64,000 nt of DNA from Pseudomonas sp. ACN8 (GTDB lineage: Bacteria; Pseudomonadota; Gammaproteobacteria; Pseudomonadales; Pseudomonadaceae): contig NZ_MRCS01000011.1 in the NCBI RefSeq assembly GCF_002303925.1, forward strand, positions 1 to 64,000, given 5' to 3'. The translations under genes and the position numbers were made by a program. Of this stretch, positions 1-7,778 are shown piece after piece (the first letter of the stretch is position 1; every line of letters starts with the position of its first letter). The notes under the pieces are model-generated. The model had not been told where the DNA came from. It was given only the letters and a program-made list of their open reading frames with translations, and did not search any database.

Positions 1-202
1 TTCTGCACAATGCAGCGATGTCGGCTAGCCGTACGAAAGCCTGGAAAGGGTATTACGAAGAACAAAGAACTCGGGGGTTCAGCACCACTCAGGCGCTAGT
101 GATGCTGGCTCGCAAGCTTGCTCGGGTGGTATTCGCCTTGCTGAAAGGGCAAAGCGAATATCAGCCAAAAGCCAGTTGAGGACTTTCCCTCAACCATAGA
201 AT
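1..202 (+). mobile_element. 3' end of an IS110-family insertion sequence (partial)
   Basis: The left edge carries the last 58 codons of an IS110-type transposase, followed by about 23 bp of non-coding DNA. At about 203 the sequence changes to CTCCCACAGTGG, which in this genome is the inner flank of a REP palindrome (compare 23735-23825 and 60181-60270). The right end of the element is therefore placed at about 202. This boundary is inferred from the interrupted REP and not from a terminal repeat, because most of the element lies outside the window. Confidence 0.6.
3..179 (+). CDS. IS110-family transposase, C-terminal fragment
   Basis: An open frame runs in from the left edge (first full codon at 3) and stops with TGA at 177-179, giving 58 residues beginning LHNAAMSASRTKAW. 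The pattern SRTKAWKGYYEEQRTRG followed by TTQALVMLARKLARVV is the typical end of IS110/IS1111 transposases, just after the Transposase_20 domain. The gene is partial only because of the window edge, and I see no frameshift in the visible part. IS110-group enzymes are RuvC-like DEDD recombinases; the catalytic residues lie upstream, outside the window. I cannot tell IS110 from the IS1111 subgroup with so little sequence. Confidence 0.75.
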   Translation: MHNAAMSASRTKAWKGYYEEQRTRGFSTTQALVMLARKLARVVFALLKGQSEYQPKAS

Positions 203-260
203 CTCCCACAGTGGTCCGGTGTATGCAGATCCAATGTGGGAGCGAGCCTGCTCGCGATGA
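203..260. repeat. Truncated REPIN (one arm intact, one arm cut)
   Basis: The right REP arm is complete (TGTGGGAGCGAGCCTGCTCG, about 235-254, continuing CGATGA). The left arm survives only as CTCCCACAG at 203-211. The rest of the expected arm (TCGCGAGCAGGCTCG) is replaced by the end of the IS110-type element. The arm order, with GGGAG inside and GCGA outside, matches the intact copies at 23735-23825 and 60181-60270. Confidence 0.6.
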
Positions 261-282
261 CGGCCTGTCAGGCACCGAAAAT

Positions 283-1998
283 CTAAACCTTCGCACTTAC
301 CTCACTGCGATTGACCAACGCTTCCAGCGCATCACTCAAGCTAGGCGCCTTGTCGCCGATCAGCAAATGCCAGATGCCGCCTTCCAACTGGCTGACACCC
401 TGGCAACCCAACGCTTTCAAATCACATTCCGACAACGCCTTGCCATTGGCCAGTTGCAGCCGGATGCGGGTCATGGCCACGCAGTCGAGTTGCAGCACAT
501 TGTCGCCACCGCCCAGGGCATTGAGCCATTGCTGCGCCTCGGGTGCCGCCACGGCGGCAGGTAGCGGTGCGTCGATTTCTACCGCCGGTGAGGACACGAT
601 GGCCCGGCCCAGCGCCGGCATCGCCAGGCGAATCTCATCGGCAATCGCGTCGGCCATTGGTCCGACCACCACCTGCAAACTTCCGCCCTTGCCCGGACGC
701 ACCACAGCCATGGCGCCGAGCGCTTTCAAATCGGTATCCGAGGCCTTGTTGCGATCCACCATGTCCAGGCGCAAGCGGGTGGTGCAGGCGCCGACAGTGA
801 TCAGGTTTTCGGCACCGCCCAGGGCCTTGATGTAAGCCCCGGCGCGTTCATTGTCGGCCACTGCAACCTGCGGGGTGGCAGTGCTGGTTTCGCGGCCTGG
901 TGTCTTCAGGTCGAAGCGGCGGATACAGAAATCAAACACCACGTAATAGATCACCGCATAGGCCAGGCCCACCGGGAACACCAGCCAGCCGTTGGTGGAC
1001 TTGCCCCAGCCAAGAATCATGTCGATGAAGCCGCCGGAGAAGGTGAACCCCAAGTGAATGTTCAGCGCATTGGTGATGGCCATCGACAAACCGGTCAACA
1101 ACGCATGCAGCAGAAACAGCAACGGTGCGAGGAACATGAAGGCGAATTCGATCGGCTCGGTGACGCCGGTCAGGAACGCGGTCAGGGCCATCGACAGGAA
1201 GATCCCACCCATCACCTTGCGCCGTTCCGGCAGGGCGTTGCGGTACATCGCCAGGCAGGCGGCGGGCAGGCCGAAGATCATCATCGGGAACATGCCGGTC
1301 ATGAACTGGCCGCCTTTCGGGTCGCCGGCGAAGTAGCGCGACAGGTCGCCAGTCACCAGCGCGCCGGTGGTGGGGTCGGTGAAATTGCCGAACACGAACC
1401 ACGCCATGTTGTTGAGGATGTGGTGCAGGCCGGTGACGATCAGCAGGCGGTTGAACACGCCGAAGACGAACGCGCCGAAGCTGCCGCTTTCCATCATCAG
1501 CGTGCCGAAGCTGTTGATGCCGTGCTGGATCGGCGGCCAGATGTAGCCGAACACCACGCCCAGGCCTACAGCAGCAAACCCGGTGACAATCGGCACAAAA
1601 CGCCGGCCCCCGAAGAACGCCAGGTACTCCGGCAACTTGATGTCCTTGAAGCGGTTGTACAGCGCGCCGGCCATCAAACCGCTGACGATCCCGGCAAGCA
1701 TGCCCATGTTGATGCTCGGGTCGAGCACCTTGAGGGTGGAGATCATCACCAGGTAGCCGATCACCCCGGCGAGCCCCGCCGTACCGTTGTTGTCCCGGGC
1801 GAAACCGACCGCGATGCCGATGGCGAAGATCATCGCCAGGTTGGCGAAAATCACCTGGCCGGCGTCGTGGATGATCGCGATATTCAGCAGGTCGGTATCG
1901 CCCAGGCGCAGCAGCAGGCCGGCAATCGGCAGGATCGCGATCGGCAGCATCAGCGCGCGGCCGAGGCGTTGCAGGCCTTCGATGAAAAGTTGGTACAT
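283..1998 (-). CDS. nagE: PTS N-acetylglucosamine-specific EIICB permease with two EIIB domains
   Basis: This 571-aa inner-membrane permease takes up N-acetylglucosamine and phosphorylates it to GlcNAc-6-P. Residues 1-365 form the polytopic EIIC domain, with GLHHILNN near 190 and the GVTEPIEFAF signature at 278-287. An EIIB domain follows at about 387-462 with phospho-acceptor Cys405 (VGACTTRLRL). A second EIIB-like domain at about 487-563 keeps Cys506 (LDCVAMTRIRL). The start chosen is ATG 1998 (MYQLFIEGLQ), preceded by GGAG; the frame is open further upstream but overlaps nagF. It lies 29 bp after nagF and is last in the nag operon. No EIIA is present here; EIIA comes from NagF. A candidate Crc site lies in the short gap upstream. 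Confidence 0.93.
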   Translation of the reverse strand: MYQLFIEGLQRLGRALMLPIAILPIAGLLLRLGDTDLLNIAIIHDAGQVIFANLAMIFAIGIAVGFARDNNGTAGLAGVIGYLVMISTLKVLDPSINMGMLAGIVSGLMAGALYNRFKDIKLPEYLAFFGGRRFVPIVTGFAAVGLGVVFGYIWPPIQHGINSFGTLMMESGSFGAFVFGVFNRLLIVTGLHHILNNMAWFVFGNFTDPTTGALVTGDLSRYFAGDPKGGQFMTGMFPMMIFGLPAACLAMYRNALPERRKVMGGIFLSMALTAFLTGVTEPIEFAFMFLAPLLFLLHALLTGLSMAITNALNIHLGFTFSGGFIDMILGWGKSTNGWLVFPVGLAYAVIYYVVFDFCIRRFDLKTPGRETSTATPQVAVADNERAGAYIKALGGAENLITVGACTTRLRLDMVDRNKASDTDLKALGAMAVVRPGKGGSLQVVVGPMADAIADEIRLAMPALGRAIVSSPAVEIDAPLPAAVAAPEAQQWLNALGGGDNVLQLDCVAMTRIRLQLANGKALSECDLKALGCQGVSQLEGGIWHLLIGDKAPSLSDALEALVNRSEVSAKV

Positions 1999-2014
1999 GG
2001 CGGTTCTCCGTGGA

Positions 2015-2028
2015 TTCTTGTTGTTCTT
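2015..2028 (-). promoter_or_regulatory. Candidate Crc/Hfq catabolite-repression site before nagE
   Basis: On the minus strand the nagF-nagE gap reads AAGAACAACAAGAA, which contains overlapping perfect matches to the AANAANAA motif bound by Hfq with Crc in Pseudomonas. It ends 16 nt upstream of the nagE ATG, beside the ribosome binding site. This predicts translational repression when preferred carbon sources are present. The motif is seen directly; the function is inferred. Confidence 0.5.
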
Positions 2029-4544
2029 TAGCTCAGAGGCCAATGCTGGTGGCAGGCGTGACGTACCGCGCTGGCACTGCTCAGCTTGAGCAGGCCCTGG
2101 CTGATGCGCCGGCATTCGCTGGCGTCGAGATGACGCACGCGATCCTTGATTTCACCGACTTGTACCGGGCTCACCGACAGTTCACTGACCCCCAGGCCGA
2201 TCAACACTGGCGTGGCCAGCGGATCGGACGCCAGTGCGCCGCACACGCCCACCCAACGGTTGTGCTGCGCCGCACCGGCGCAGGTCTGGGCGACCAACCG
2301 CAGCAATGCCGGGTGCAGCGCATCGACGCGGGCGGCGAGCCCGGCGTGATCGCGGTCCATCGCCAGGGTGTATTGCGACAGGTCGTTGGTGCCGATGGAC
2401 AGGAAGTCCGCGTGCTCGGCCAGTTGCTCGGCCAGCAGCGCGGCGGCCGGAACCTCGATCATCACCCCCAGCTCCGGGCGTTGCGCCAGGCCGAGTTCAC
2501 CGCACAAGGCGTCGAGGCGCTGGCGGATGTGCAGCAGTTCATCGACTTCGGTGATCATTGGCAGCAGGATCCGGCAGCGTGACAAGGGGCGGATGTGCAG
2601 CAGCGCGCGCAGTTGCTGGTCGAGCAGTTCAGGGCGAACCTGAGCCAGGCGAATGCCGCGCAGGCCGAGCACCGGATTGGCCTCGGCGGGCAGTGGCAGG
2701 TAGTCCAGTTGCTTGTCGCCGCCGACGTCGATGGTGCGGATGATCACCGACTTGTCGCCCATGGCATCGAGCACCGCTTGATAGGCGTGGTGTTGTTCCT
2801 GTTCGTTCGGGGCGGTGTGGCGGTCGACGAAGAGAAACTCGGTGCGCAGCAAGCCGACACCGTCGGCGCCATTGGCCAATGCGTCTGCTGCTTCCGTGCT
2901 GGACGCCACGTTGGCGGCGACTTCAATGCGCAGGCCGTCGGTGGTCAGCGCGGGTGTGTGCGCCTGGGCCTGCTGTTCGGCCCGGCGTTGTTGCTGTTGC
3001 TGTTGCAGCTGGCGCACGTCGGTCAGGCGCTGTGTGCCGGGTGTCAGTTCGAGGCGGCCGCCGTCGGCGTCCAGCACCACCGCTTGGCCCTGTTGCTGAT
3101 CGAGCAGCGACGAGCCCAGTGCGACCATGCACGGCAGGCCTTTGCCCCGGGCCAGAATCGCCACGTGGGAGGTCGCGCCACCTTCGGCCATGCACAGCCC
3201 GGCGACGCCTTGCTGGCTCAGTTGCAGCAAATCCGATGGCGTCAGTTCATGGGCCGCGACGATGGCGCCGGCCGGCACGTCGTAATGCCAGGTATCGCCG
3301 AGCAATGCGCGCAGCGCCCGTTGCTTGAGGTCGCGCAGGTCGTTGGCGCGTTCGGCCAGCAGCGTGCTGCCGGTTTGCTGGAGGACTTCGCATTGCGCGT
3401 CGATGGCCTGGCTCCAGGCGTGGGTCGCGGCCGTGCCCTGGGCGACGCTTTGACTGGCGGCGTCCACTAGAGCCGGGTCTTCGAGCAGTGCCAGGTGTGC
3501 GGCGAAAATCGCCTCTTCAGCGGTGTCCTTGTGTTTTTTCGCCAGGGTCAGTGTGTGTTCGATTTCACTGCGCACCTGGCTCAGTGCCGCGTCCAGCACT
3601 TGCTGTTGTTGCTGCGGATCATGATGGCCGGCATCCACCGGCAGGCTGATCGCATTCAGGCGAAACAACGGCCCGCCGACCAGACCGGGCGCCGCGCAGA
3701 CGCCGTGCAACACGCCGGCTTCGGCAGTGCGATTGCGTTGGGCAATCGTGGCTGGCGCGGCGGCGTGGTGGTCTTCGGCCAGGGCTGTGGATAACGCGGT
3801 CAACAAGGCTTGCAGTGCGGCTTCGGCATCCGGGCCCTGGCAACTGACCTGGACCTCCGCCTGTTCGCCGATGGCCAGCCCCATCAGGCCGATCAGGCTG
3901 TCGCAGGTGGCCGACTTGCCGGCGAAATGCAGCTGCGATTTGCTTTTGAACCCTTGCGCGGTCTGACGGATCAACGCGGCCGGCCGTGCGTGCAGGCCGC
4001 CACGGTGAGCAATGCGCACCTGACCGACAATCTCGACGCCGGCAAACTCGGTTTCGACCTGTGCGCTCGACGTCTGTCGACGAATGATGTGCAGCAGCGG
4101 CTCGCCGACCTTTACCGACTTGAGGGTGATGGGCCGTGCCTGAAAGTCCTGGCTGTTGGTGAGGATCAGCAGGCTGACCAGGCTTTTGCACTGTTGCGCG
4201 ACCTTGTCCAGGTCGTAGCGCAGCAGCGGTTGGCCGTTGGCGACACGCGCGCCTTCCTTGACCAGCATCGAGAAGCCCTGGCCTTGCAGCTCGACGGTGT
4301 CGAGGCCCAGATGCAGGAGCAATTCCGCGCCATTGTCGGCACGCAGGGTCACGGCGTGGCCGGTGCGGGCGACATGCACCACCACGCCGGCGCAGGGAGC
4401 GTGAAGCGTGTCGTTGAGCGGATCGATGGCAATGCCGTCACCCATGGCGCCGCTGGCGAACACCGGGTCCGGGACTTTGGCGAGCGTGAGCACCGGGCCG
4501 CTGAGCGGGGCGCTTAAGGTCAGCTCTTTATTGTTGTTATGCAT
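2028..4544 (-). CDS. nagF: PTS EIIA-HPr-EI fusion protein (phosphoenolpyruvate-protein phosphotransferase)
   Basis: This 838-aa cytoplasmic protein carries the whole soluble phosphorelay for the GlcNAc PTS. Residues 1-150 are a glucose-type EIIA with His78 (LLLHLGLDTV). Residues 172-255 are HPr with His185 (GGLHARPAA). Residues 275-838 are enzyme I with phospho-His460 (GGATSHVAILAR), and further on LRTEFLFVDR, GVMIEVPAA, SIGTNDLSQY and GVCGALASDP, the PEP-binding barrel. Phosphate would pass PEP to EI, HPr, EIIA and then the EIIB domains of NagE. The start is ATG 4544. The codons right after the start contain a Crc-like AACAACAA. The gene is separated from nagB2 by a REPIN (4583-4684), so a separate promoter or read-through is needed. 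Confidence 0.94.
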   Translation of the reverse strand: MHNNNKELTLSAPLSGPVLTLAKVPDPVFASGAMGDGIAIDPLNDTLHAPCAGVVVHVARTGHAVTLRADNGAELLLHLGLDTVELQGQGFSMLVKEGARVANGQPLLRYDLDKVAQQCKSLVSLLILTNSQDFQARPITLKSVKVGEPLLHIIRRQTSSAQVETEFAGVEIVGQVRIAHRGGLHARPAALIRQTAQGFKSKSQLHFAGKSATCDSLIGLMGLAIGEQAEVQVSCQGPDAEAALQALLTALSTALAEDHHAAAPATIAQRNRTAEAGVLHGVCAAPGLVGGPLFRLNAISLPVDAGHHDPQQQQQVLDAALSQVRSEIEHTLTLAKKHKDTAEEAIFAAHLALLEDPALVDAASQSVAQGTAATHAWSQAIDAQCEVLQQTGSTLLAERANDLRDLKQRALRALLGDTWHYDVPAGAIVAAHELTPSDLLQLSQQGVAGLCMAEGGATSHVAILARGKGLPCMVALGSSLLDQQQGQAVVLDADGGRLELTPGTQRLTDVRQLQQQQQQRRAEQQAQAHTPALTTDGLRIEVAANVASSTEAADALANGADGVGLLRTEFLFVDRHTAPNEQEQHHAYQAVLDAMGDKSVIIRTIDVGGDKQLDYLPLPAEANPVLGLRGIRLAQVRPELLDQQLRALLHIRPLSRCRILLPMITEVDELLHIRQRLDALCGELGLAQRPELGVMIEVPAAALLAEQLAEHADFLSIGTNDLSQYTLAMDRDHAGLAARVDALHPALLRLVAQTCAGAAQHNRWVGVCGALASDPLATPVLIGLGVSELSVSPVQVGEIKDRVRHLDASECRRISQGLLKLSSASAVRHACHQHWPLS
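4531..4538 (-). promoter_or_regulatory. Candidate Crc/Hfq site at the start of nagF
   Basis: The minus strand reads AACAACAA at codons 3-5 of nagF (encoding the three Asn residues after MH). This is a perfect AANAANAA motif located where Hfq/Crc binding would block initiation. Together with the site before nagE it suggests that the GlcNAc PTS is subject to catabolite repression. Asn-rich coding sequence could also produce the motif by chance. Confidence 0.4.
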
Positions 4545-4582
4545 GGGCTCGGTCTCATAAAAAGTTCAGATCAGCTCGCCCT

Positions 4583-4684
4583 CTGTAGGAGCGAGCCTGC
4601 TCGCGAAGAACCCGAGAACAACGCGTGCATTCAGGAAGAACGCGTCATCGTTGACGTCCATCGCGAGCAGGCTCGCTCCTACAG
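4583..4684. repeat. REPIN (inverted REP pair), GTAGG outside
   Basis: CTGTAGGAGCGAGCCTGCTC at the left is mirrored by GAGCAGGCTCGCTCCTACAG at the right, with about 50 bp between them that ends CATCGTTGACGTC. It fills the gap between nagB2 and nagF. Confidence 0.85.
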
Positions 4685-4695
4685 GGTGATTGCCT

Positions 4696-5718
4696 TTAGT
4701 GCGTACGAGTGACTTTGCTCAGGTGCCGCGGCTGGTCCGGGTCCATGCCACGGGCCACGGCCAGGCCGGCGGCCATCACGTAGAAACTCTGGATCGCCAG
4801 AATCGGGTCGAGGGCCGGGTGTTCGGCGCGGGTCAGGGTCAGGTCGCGTTCAAGCACGTCATCCGGCGCGGCCAGCAGGACCCGGGCGCCGCGTTGGCGC
4901 ATGTCGGCGGCCAGGCTCAGCAAACCGGCCTGTTCGGCACCCCGTGGGGCAAACACCAGCAACGGGTAGTTGTCGCCGATCAAGGCCATCGGGCCGTGAC
5001 GGACTTCGGCGCTGCTGAAGGCTTCGGCCTGGATCGCCGAAGTCTCCTTGAACTTGAGCGCCGCTTCCTGGGCGATGGCGAAACCGGCGCCACGGCCGAT
5101 CACCATCAATTGCTGGCAATCGCGCAAGGCGTCGATGGCCGGGCTCCAGTCCTGTTGCGCGGCGTGGCGCAGGCCTTCGGGCAAGGCACGACCGGCTTCG
5201 AGCAATTCGGCGTCTTCTTTCCAGTGGCCAATCAGTCGCGCGCTGGCGCTGAGGGTGGCGATGAAGCTCTTGGTCGCGGCGACGCTGCTTTCGGTGCCGG
5301 CACACAGCGGCAGGCTGAATTCGCAGGCGGCTTCCAGCGGCGACTCTTCGGCGTTGACCATCGAAATACTCAGGGCGCCGCGCTTGCGCAACAGGCGCAG
5401 ACTGTTGACCAGGTCCGGGCTTTGCCCCGATTGGGAAAAGGCGAATGCCACCTGGCCACTGACCTTCAACGGCGCCTGCTGCATGGTCACCACTGACATC
5501 GGCAACGAGGCCACCGGAAAACCCAGCAGTTGCATGGTCAGGTAGGCGAAGTAGCTGGCGGCGTGGTCGGAGCTGCCGCGCGCGACGGTCATCACCACTT
5601 GCGGCGGCTGACGACGCAGGCGCCCGGCGATCTCGATCATCTGTGGGTCGAGTGTTTGCAACTGGGCCTGCACGGCTTCGAACGAGGACAGCGCCTCTTC
5701 AAGCATTTTTGAAGTCAA
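4696..5718 (-). CDS. nagB2: SIS-domain glucosamine-6-phosphate deaminase (NagB-II type)
   Basis: This 340-aa cytoplasmic protein has two sugar-isomerase (SIS) domains, with ARGSSDHAASYFAYL near 46-60 and SQSGQSPDLV near 94-103. It resembles the isomerase half of GlmS but lacks the N-terminal glutaminase. Such proteins next to nagA act as GlcN-6-P deaminases, giving fructose-6-P and ammonia and replacing the unrelated NagB. It is often annotated only as 'SIS domain protein' or 'aminotransferase'. The start chosen is TTG at 5718, because AGGAG lies 6 nt upstream of it. ATG at 5706 (MLEEALSS) is the alternative. With TTG the gene overlaps the end of nagA by 20 bp, indicating translational coupling. 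Confidence 0.85.
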   Translation of the reverse strand: MTSKMLEEALSSFEAVQAQLQTLDPQMIEIAGRLRRQPPQVVMTVARGSSDHAASYFAYLTMQLLGFPVASLPMSVVTMQQAPLKVSGQVAFAFSQSGQSPDLVNSLRLLRKRGALSISMVNAEESPLEAACEFSLPLCAGTESSVAATKSFIATLSASARLIGHWKEDAELLEAGRALPEGLRHAAQQDWSPAIDALRDCQQLMVIGRGAGFAIAQEAALKFKETSAIQAEAFSSAEVRHGPMALIGDNYPLLVFAPRGAEQAGLLSLAADMRQRGARVLLAAPDDVLERDLTLTRAEHPALDPILAIQSFYVMAAGLAVARGMDPDQPRHLSKVTRTH

Positions 5719-6805
5719 TGTCTTCTCCTTCGACCATGACAGCGGTCAGTTTCAGTGAGCGATCCAGCCGCACGCAGTCGGCCCAGGCGCCCGGTTGCAG
5801 GCGCCCGCGTTCGGTGATGCCGAGGTAATCGGCGGGGAATTGCGACAGGCGCTGCGAAGCTTCGGCGATGGGCAGGCCGATCTTCACCAGGTTGCGCAGG
5901 GCCTGATCCATGGTCAGGGTGCTGCCGGCCAGGGTGCCGTCGGGCAGGCGCACGCCGCCCAGGCATTTGGTCACGGTGTGGCTGCCGAGCTTGTATTCAC
6001 CGTCGGGCATGCCGGCGGCGGCGGTCGAGTCGGTGACGCAGTACAGGCACGGAATCGAGCGCAGAGCCACGCGGATGGCGCCGGGGTGCACGTGCAGCAA
6101 GTCCGGAATCAGTTCGGCGTATTTGGCGTGGGCCAGGGCTGCGCCGACGATCCCCGGCTCCCGGTGATGCAGCGGGCTCATGGCGTTGTAGAGGTGAGTG
6201 AAACTGCTGGCGCCGGCCTCCAGCGCGGCCACGCCTTCCTCGTAACTGCCCAGGGTGTGGCCGATCTGCATACGCACGCCACGGCCGCTCAGGTCGCGGA
6301 TCAAGGCGTCGTGACCGGCGATTTCCGGGGCGATGGTGATCACCCGGATCGGTGCGAGCGCCAGGTACGCTTCGACTTCGGCCATCAGCGCGGTGTGGGC
6401 GAAGTTGGGTTGCGCGCCGAGTTTGCCGGGGTTGATGTAGGGGCCTTCGAGGTGCACGCCGAGTACCCGGGCGCAGCCTTGGGGGCGCTGCTCACAGAAT
6501 TCGCCGACGGCCTTGAGCACGCTGGAGATTTCTTCGCTCGGTGCGGTCATGGTGGTGGCCAGCAGCGACGTGGTGCCGAAGCGCACGTGGGTTCGGGTGA
6601 TGGTTTCGAAAGCGGGCGCGCCTTCCATGATGTCTTTGCCGCCGCCGCCGTGAACGTGCAGGTCGATGAAGCCCGGTAGCAGGTACGGCAGGTCGTTGTC
6701 CGCCGGATCGCAGGGCTGGCCTTCGATCGACACGACCTTGCCGTGCTCATGAACCAGTCGGCCGCGAACCCAGCCGTGGGGGGTGAGGATGTTGTCTTCG
6801 GACAT
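5699..6805 (-). CDS. nagA: N-acetylglucosamine-6-phosphate deacetylase
   Basis: This 368-aa amidohydrolase removes acetate from GlcNAc-6-P to give GlcN-6-P, the step after PTS uptake. Metal and substrate motifs are visible in order: His50 and His52 (LHVHGGGG), Glu120 (HLEGPY), His183 (QIGHTLG), His204 (FTHLYNAM) and catalytic Asp259 (VTDSTAAAG). The length is normal for the family. Start ATG 6805. The 3' end overlaps nagB2; nagR lies upstream on the same strand, 64 bp away across a short tandem repeat. All five genes face the same way, as expected for a GlcNAc operon. Confidence 0.95.
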   Translation of the reverse strand: MSEDNILTPHGWVRGRLVHEHGKVVSIEGQPCDPADNDLPYLLPGFIDLHVHGGGGKDIMEGAPAFETITRTHVRFGTTSLLATTMTAPSEEISSVLKAVGEFCEQRPQGCARVLGVHLEGPYINPGKLGAQPNFAHTALMAEVEAYLALAPIRVITIAPEIAGHDALIRDLSGRGVRMQIGHTLGSYEEGVAALEAGASSFTHLYNAMSPLHHREPGIVGAALAHAKYAELIPDLLHVHPGAIRVALRSIPCLYCVTDSTAAAGMPDGEYKLGSHTVTKCLGGVRLPDGTLAGSTLTMDQALRNLVKIGLPIAEASQRLSQFPADYLGITERGRLQPGAWADCVRLDRSLKLTAVMVEGEDIDFKNA

Positions 6806-6831
6806 GTCGGGATCTCGGTGTTTAGCGACGC

Positions 6832-6888
6832 AGCTCTTTATCTACGGAGCTCTTTATCTTCGAAGCTCTTTATCTACGAAGCTCTGCG
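6832..6888. repeat. 16-bp tandem repeat at the nagR 3' end
   Basis: Three full copies of AGCTCTTTATCTWCGR (6832-6847, 6848-6863, 6864-6879) are followed by a 9-bp partial copy. The array spans the nagR stop codon (6870-6872). Both the present stop and the left-most copy read ELRR-stop on the minus strand, so the tandem duplication copied the original end of the gene. Confidence 0.85.
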
Positions 6889-7601
6889 ACAAAGTCGTAG
6901 TAGTCGTTACGGCAATAGGTGTCGGTGACTTCGATGGGCGTGTTGTCTTCCAGGTAGCCGACCCGGGTCATCAGCAACATGGCGGTGCCGGGGGGGATGC
7001 CCACCAGTGCGGCGAACTCGTCCGAGGCGTTGATCGCCTGGATGTGCTGCAGGGCGCGGACCACCGGCTTGCCGATGCCGTCGAGGAATTCGTAGAGGGA
7101 GTCACCGACTATTTGCGGCTTGGGAATGATCGAGGCGGGCAGGGTGCTCATCTCGATGGCCATCACCGTGTCGTCGGCCTTGCGCAGGCGTTTGAGGCGC
7201 GCAACCTTGTCGTTGGGCGACAGACCGAGGCGGATCAGCTCTTCATGGGTCGGCAGGGTGATTTCCCGCTCCAGCCATTGCGAGCCGGGCACGAACCCCT
7301 TGAGGCGGAGCATTTCACTGAAGCCGGAAAGGCGCGACAACGGTTGTTCGAGGCGCGGCGTGATGAAGGTGCCGGAGCCCTGGTTGCGGCGGATCAGGCC
7401 TTGTTCGAACAACACTTCCAAGGCCTTGCGGGCGGTGACGCGGGAGATGCCCAGCGTCTCGCTCAGATTGCGTTCCGATGGCATCGCCTGCTCGGCTTTC
7501 CACTGGCCGGCGTGGATCGCGGCTTCCAGGTTACGTGCCAGTTGCAGGTACAACGGCGTGGGTTGGGTATCGTCGGGGCGCAGGGCCTGGAGATCGTTCA
7601 T
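6870..7601 (-). CDS. nagR: GntR/HutC-family transcriptional regulator of GlcNAc genes
   Basis: This 243-aa DNA-binding regulator has an N-terminal winged helix (about 15-80; PLYLQLARNLEAAIHAG, then PSERNLSETLGISRVTARKAL) and a C-terminal UTRA ligand domain (about 95-240). The type is DasR/NagR/PhnF, and the expected effector is GlcN-6-P or GlcNAc-6-P. The start chosen is ATG 7601 (MNDLQALRP); an in-frame ATG at 7664 would add 21 residues that do not look like a regulator N-terminus and would cover the likely operator. It sits at the head of the nag genes. The last codons lie inside a 16-bp tandem repeat. Confidence 0.88.
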   Translation of the reverse strand: MNDLQALRPDDTQPTPLYLQLARNLEAAIHAGQWKAEQAMPSERNLSETLGISRVTARKALEVLFEQGLIRRNQGSGTFITPRLEQPLSRLSGFSEMLRLKGFVPGSQWLEREITLPTHEELIRLGLSPNDKVARLKRLRKADDTVMAIEMSTLPASIIPKPQIVGDSLYEFLDGIGKPVVRALQHIQAINASDEFAALVGIPPGTAMLLMTRVGYLEDNTPIEVTDTYCRNDYYDFVAELRR

Positions 7602-7656
7602 GGCGGTTGTCCGGGGCGGATATTGGAATGTTTTTGCCCGTGAATGGGCGAAAATT

Positions 7657-7757
7657 AATACCACTTGAATACCATGTCAACGCCAGAGCTTTGCTGTTTG
7701 TGTAAGGAAACCTGCCTTGTCGGCTGGTTGGAGTGGGGGGTGGTTTGAAGTGGTATT
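7657..7757 (-). promoter_or_regulatory. Candidate NagR operator sites upstream of nagR
   Basis: On the minus strand 7657-7674 reads TGGTATTCAAGTGGTATT, two TGGTATT half-sites 11 bp apart. The 10-mer AAGTGGTATT occurs again in the opposite orientation at 7748-7757. HutC/DasR-type regulators bind paired TGGT-containing half-sites, so these are the best operator candidates for autoregulation and for control of the nag genes. The repeats are seen directly; the binding is inferred. Confidence 0.45.
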
Positions 7758-7778
7758 AGATGGGCGGATTTTGAAGGC

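Noticed and set aside
96..296. 66-aa open frame on the minus strand at the left edge
   Set aside because: It runs antisense to the IS110 transposase tail and through a REP, has no ribosome site and reads as REP-derived sequence (SSRAGSLPHW). Such peptides appear wherever a REP is translated.
1054..2031. 325-aa open frame opposite nagE
   Set aside because: His/Gln/Glu/Arg-rich low-complexity translation typical of the strand opposite a GC-rich gene. nagE has clear family motifs.
2595..3470. 291-aa open frame opposite nagF
   Set aside because: It lies inside the EI domain of nagF and shows no family features.
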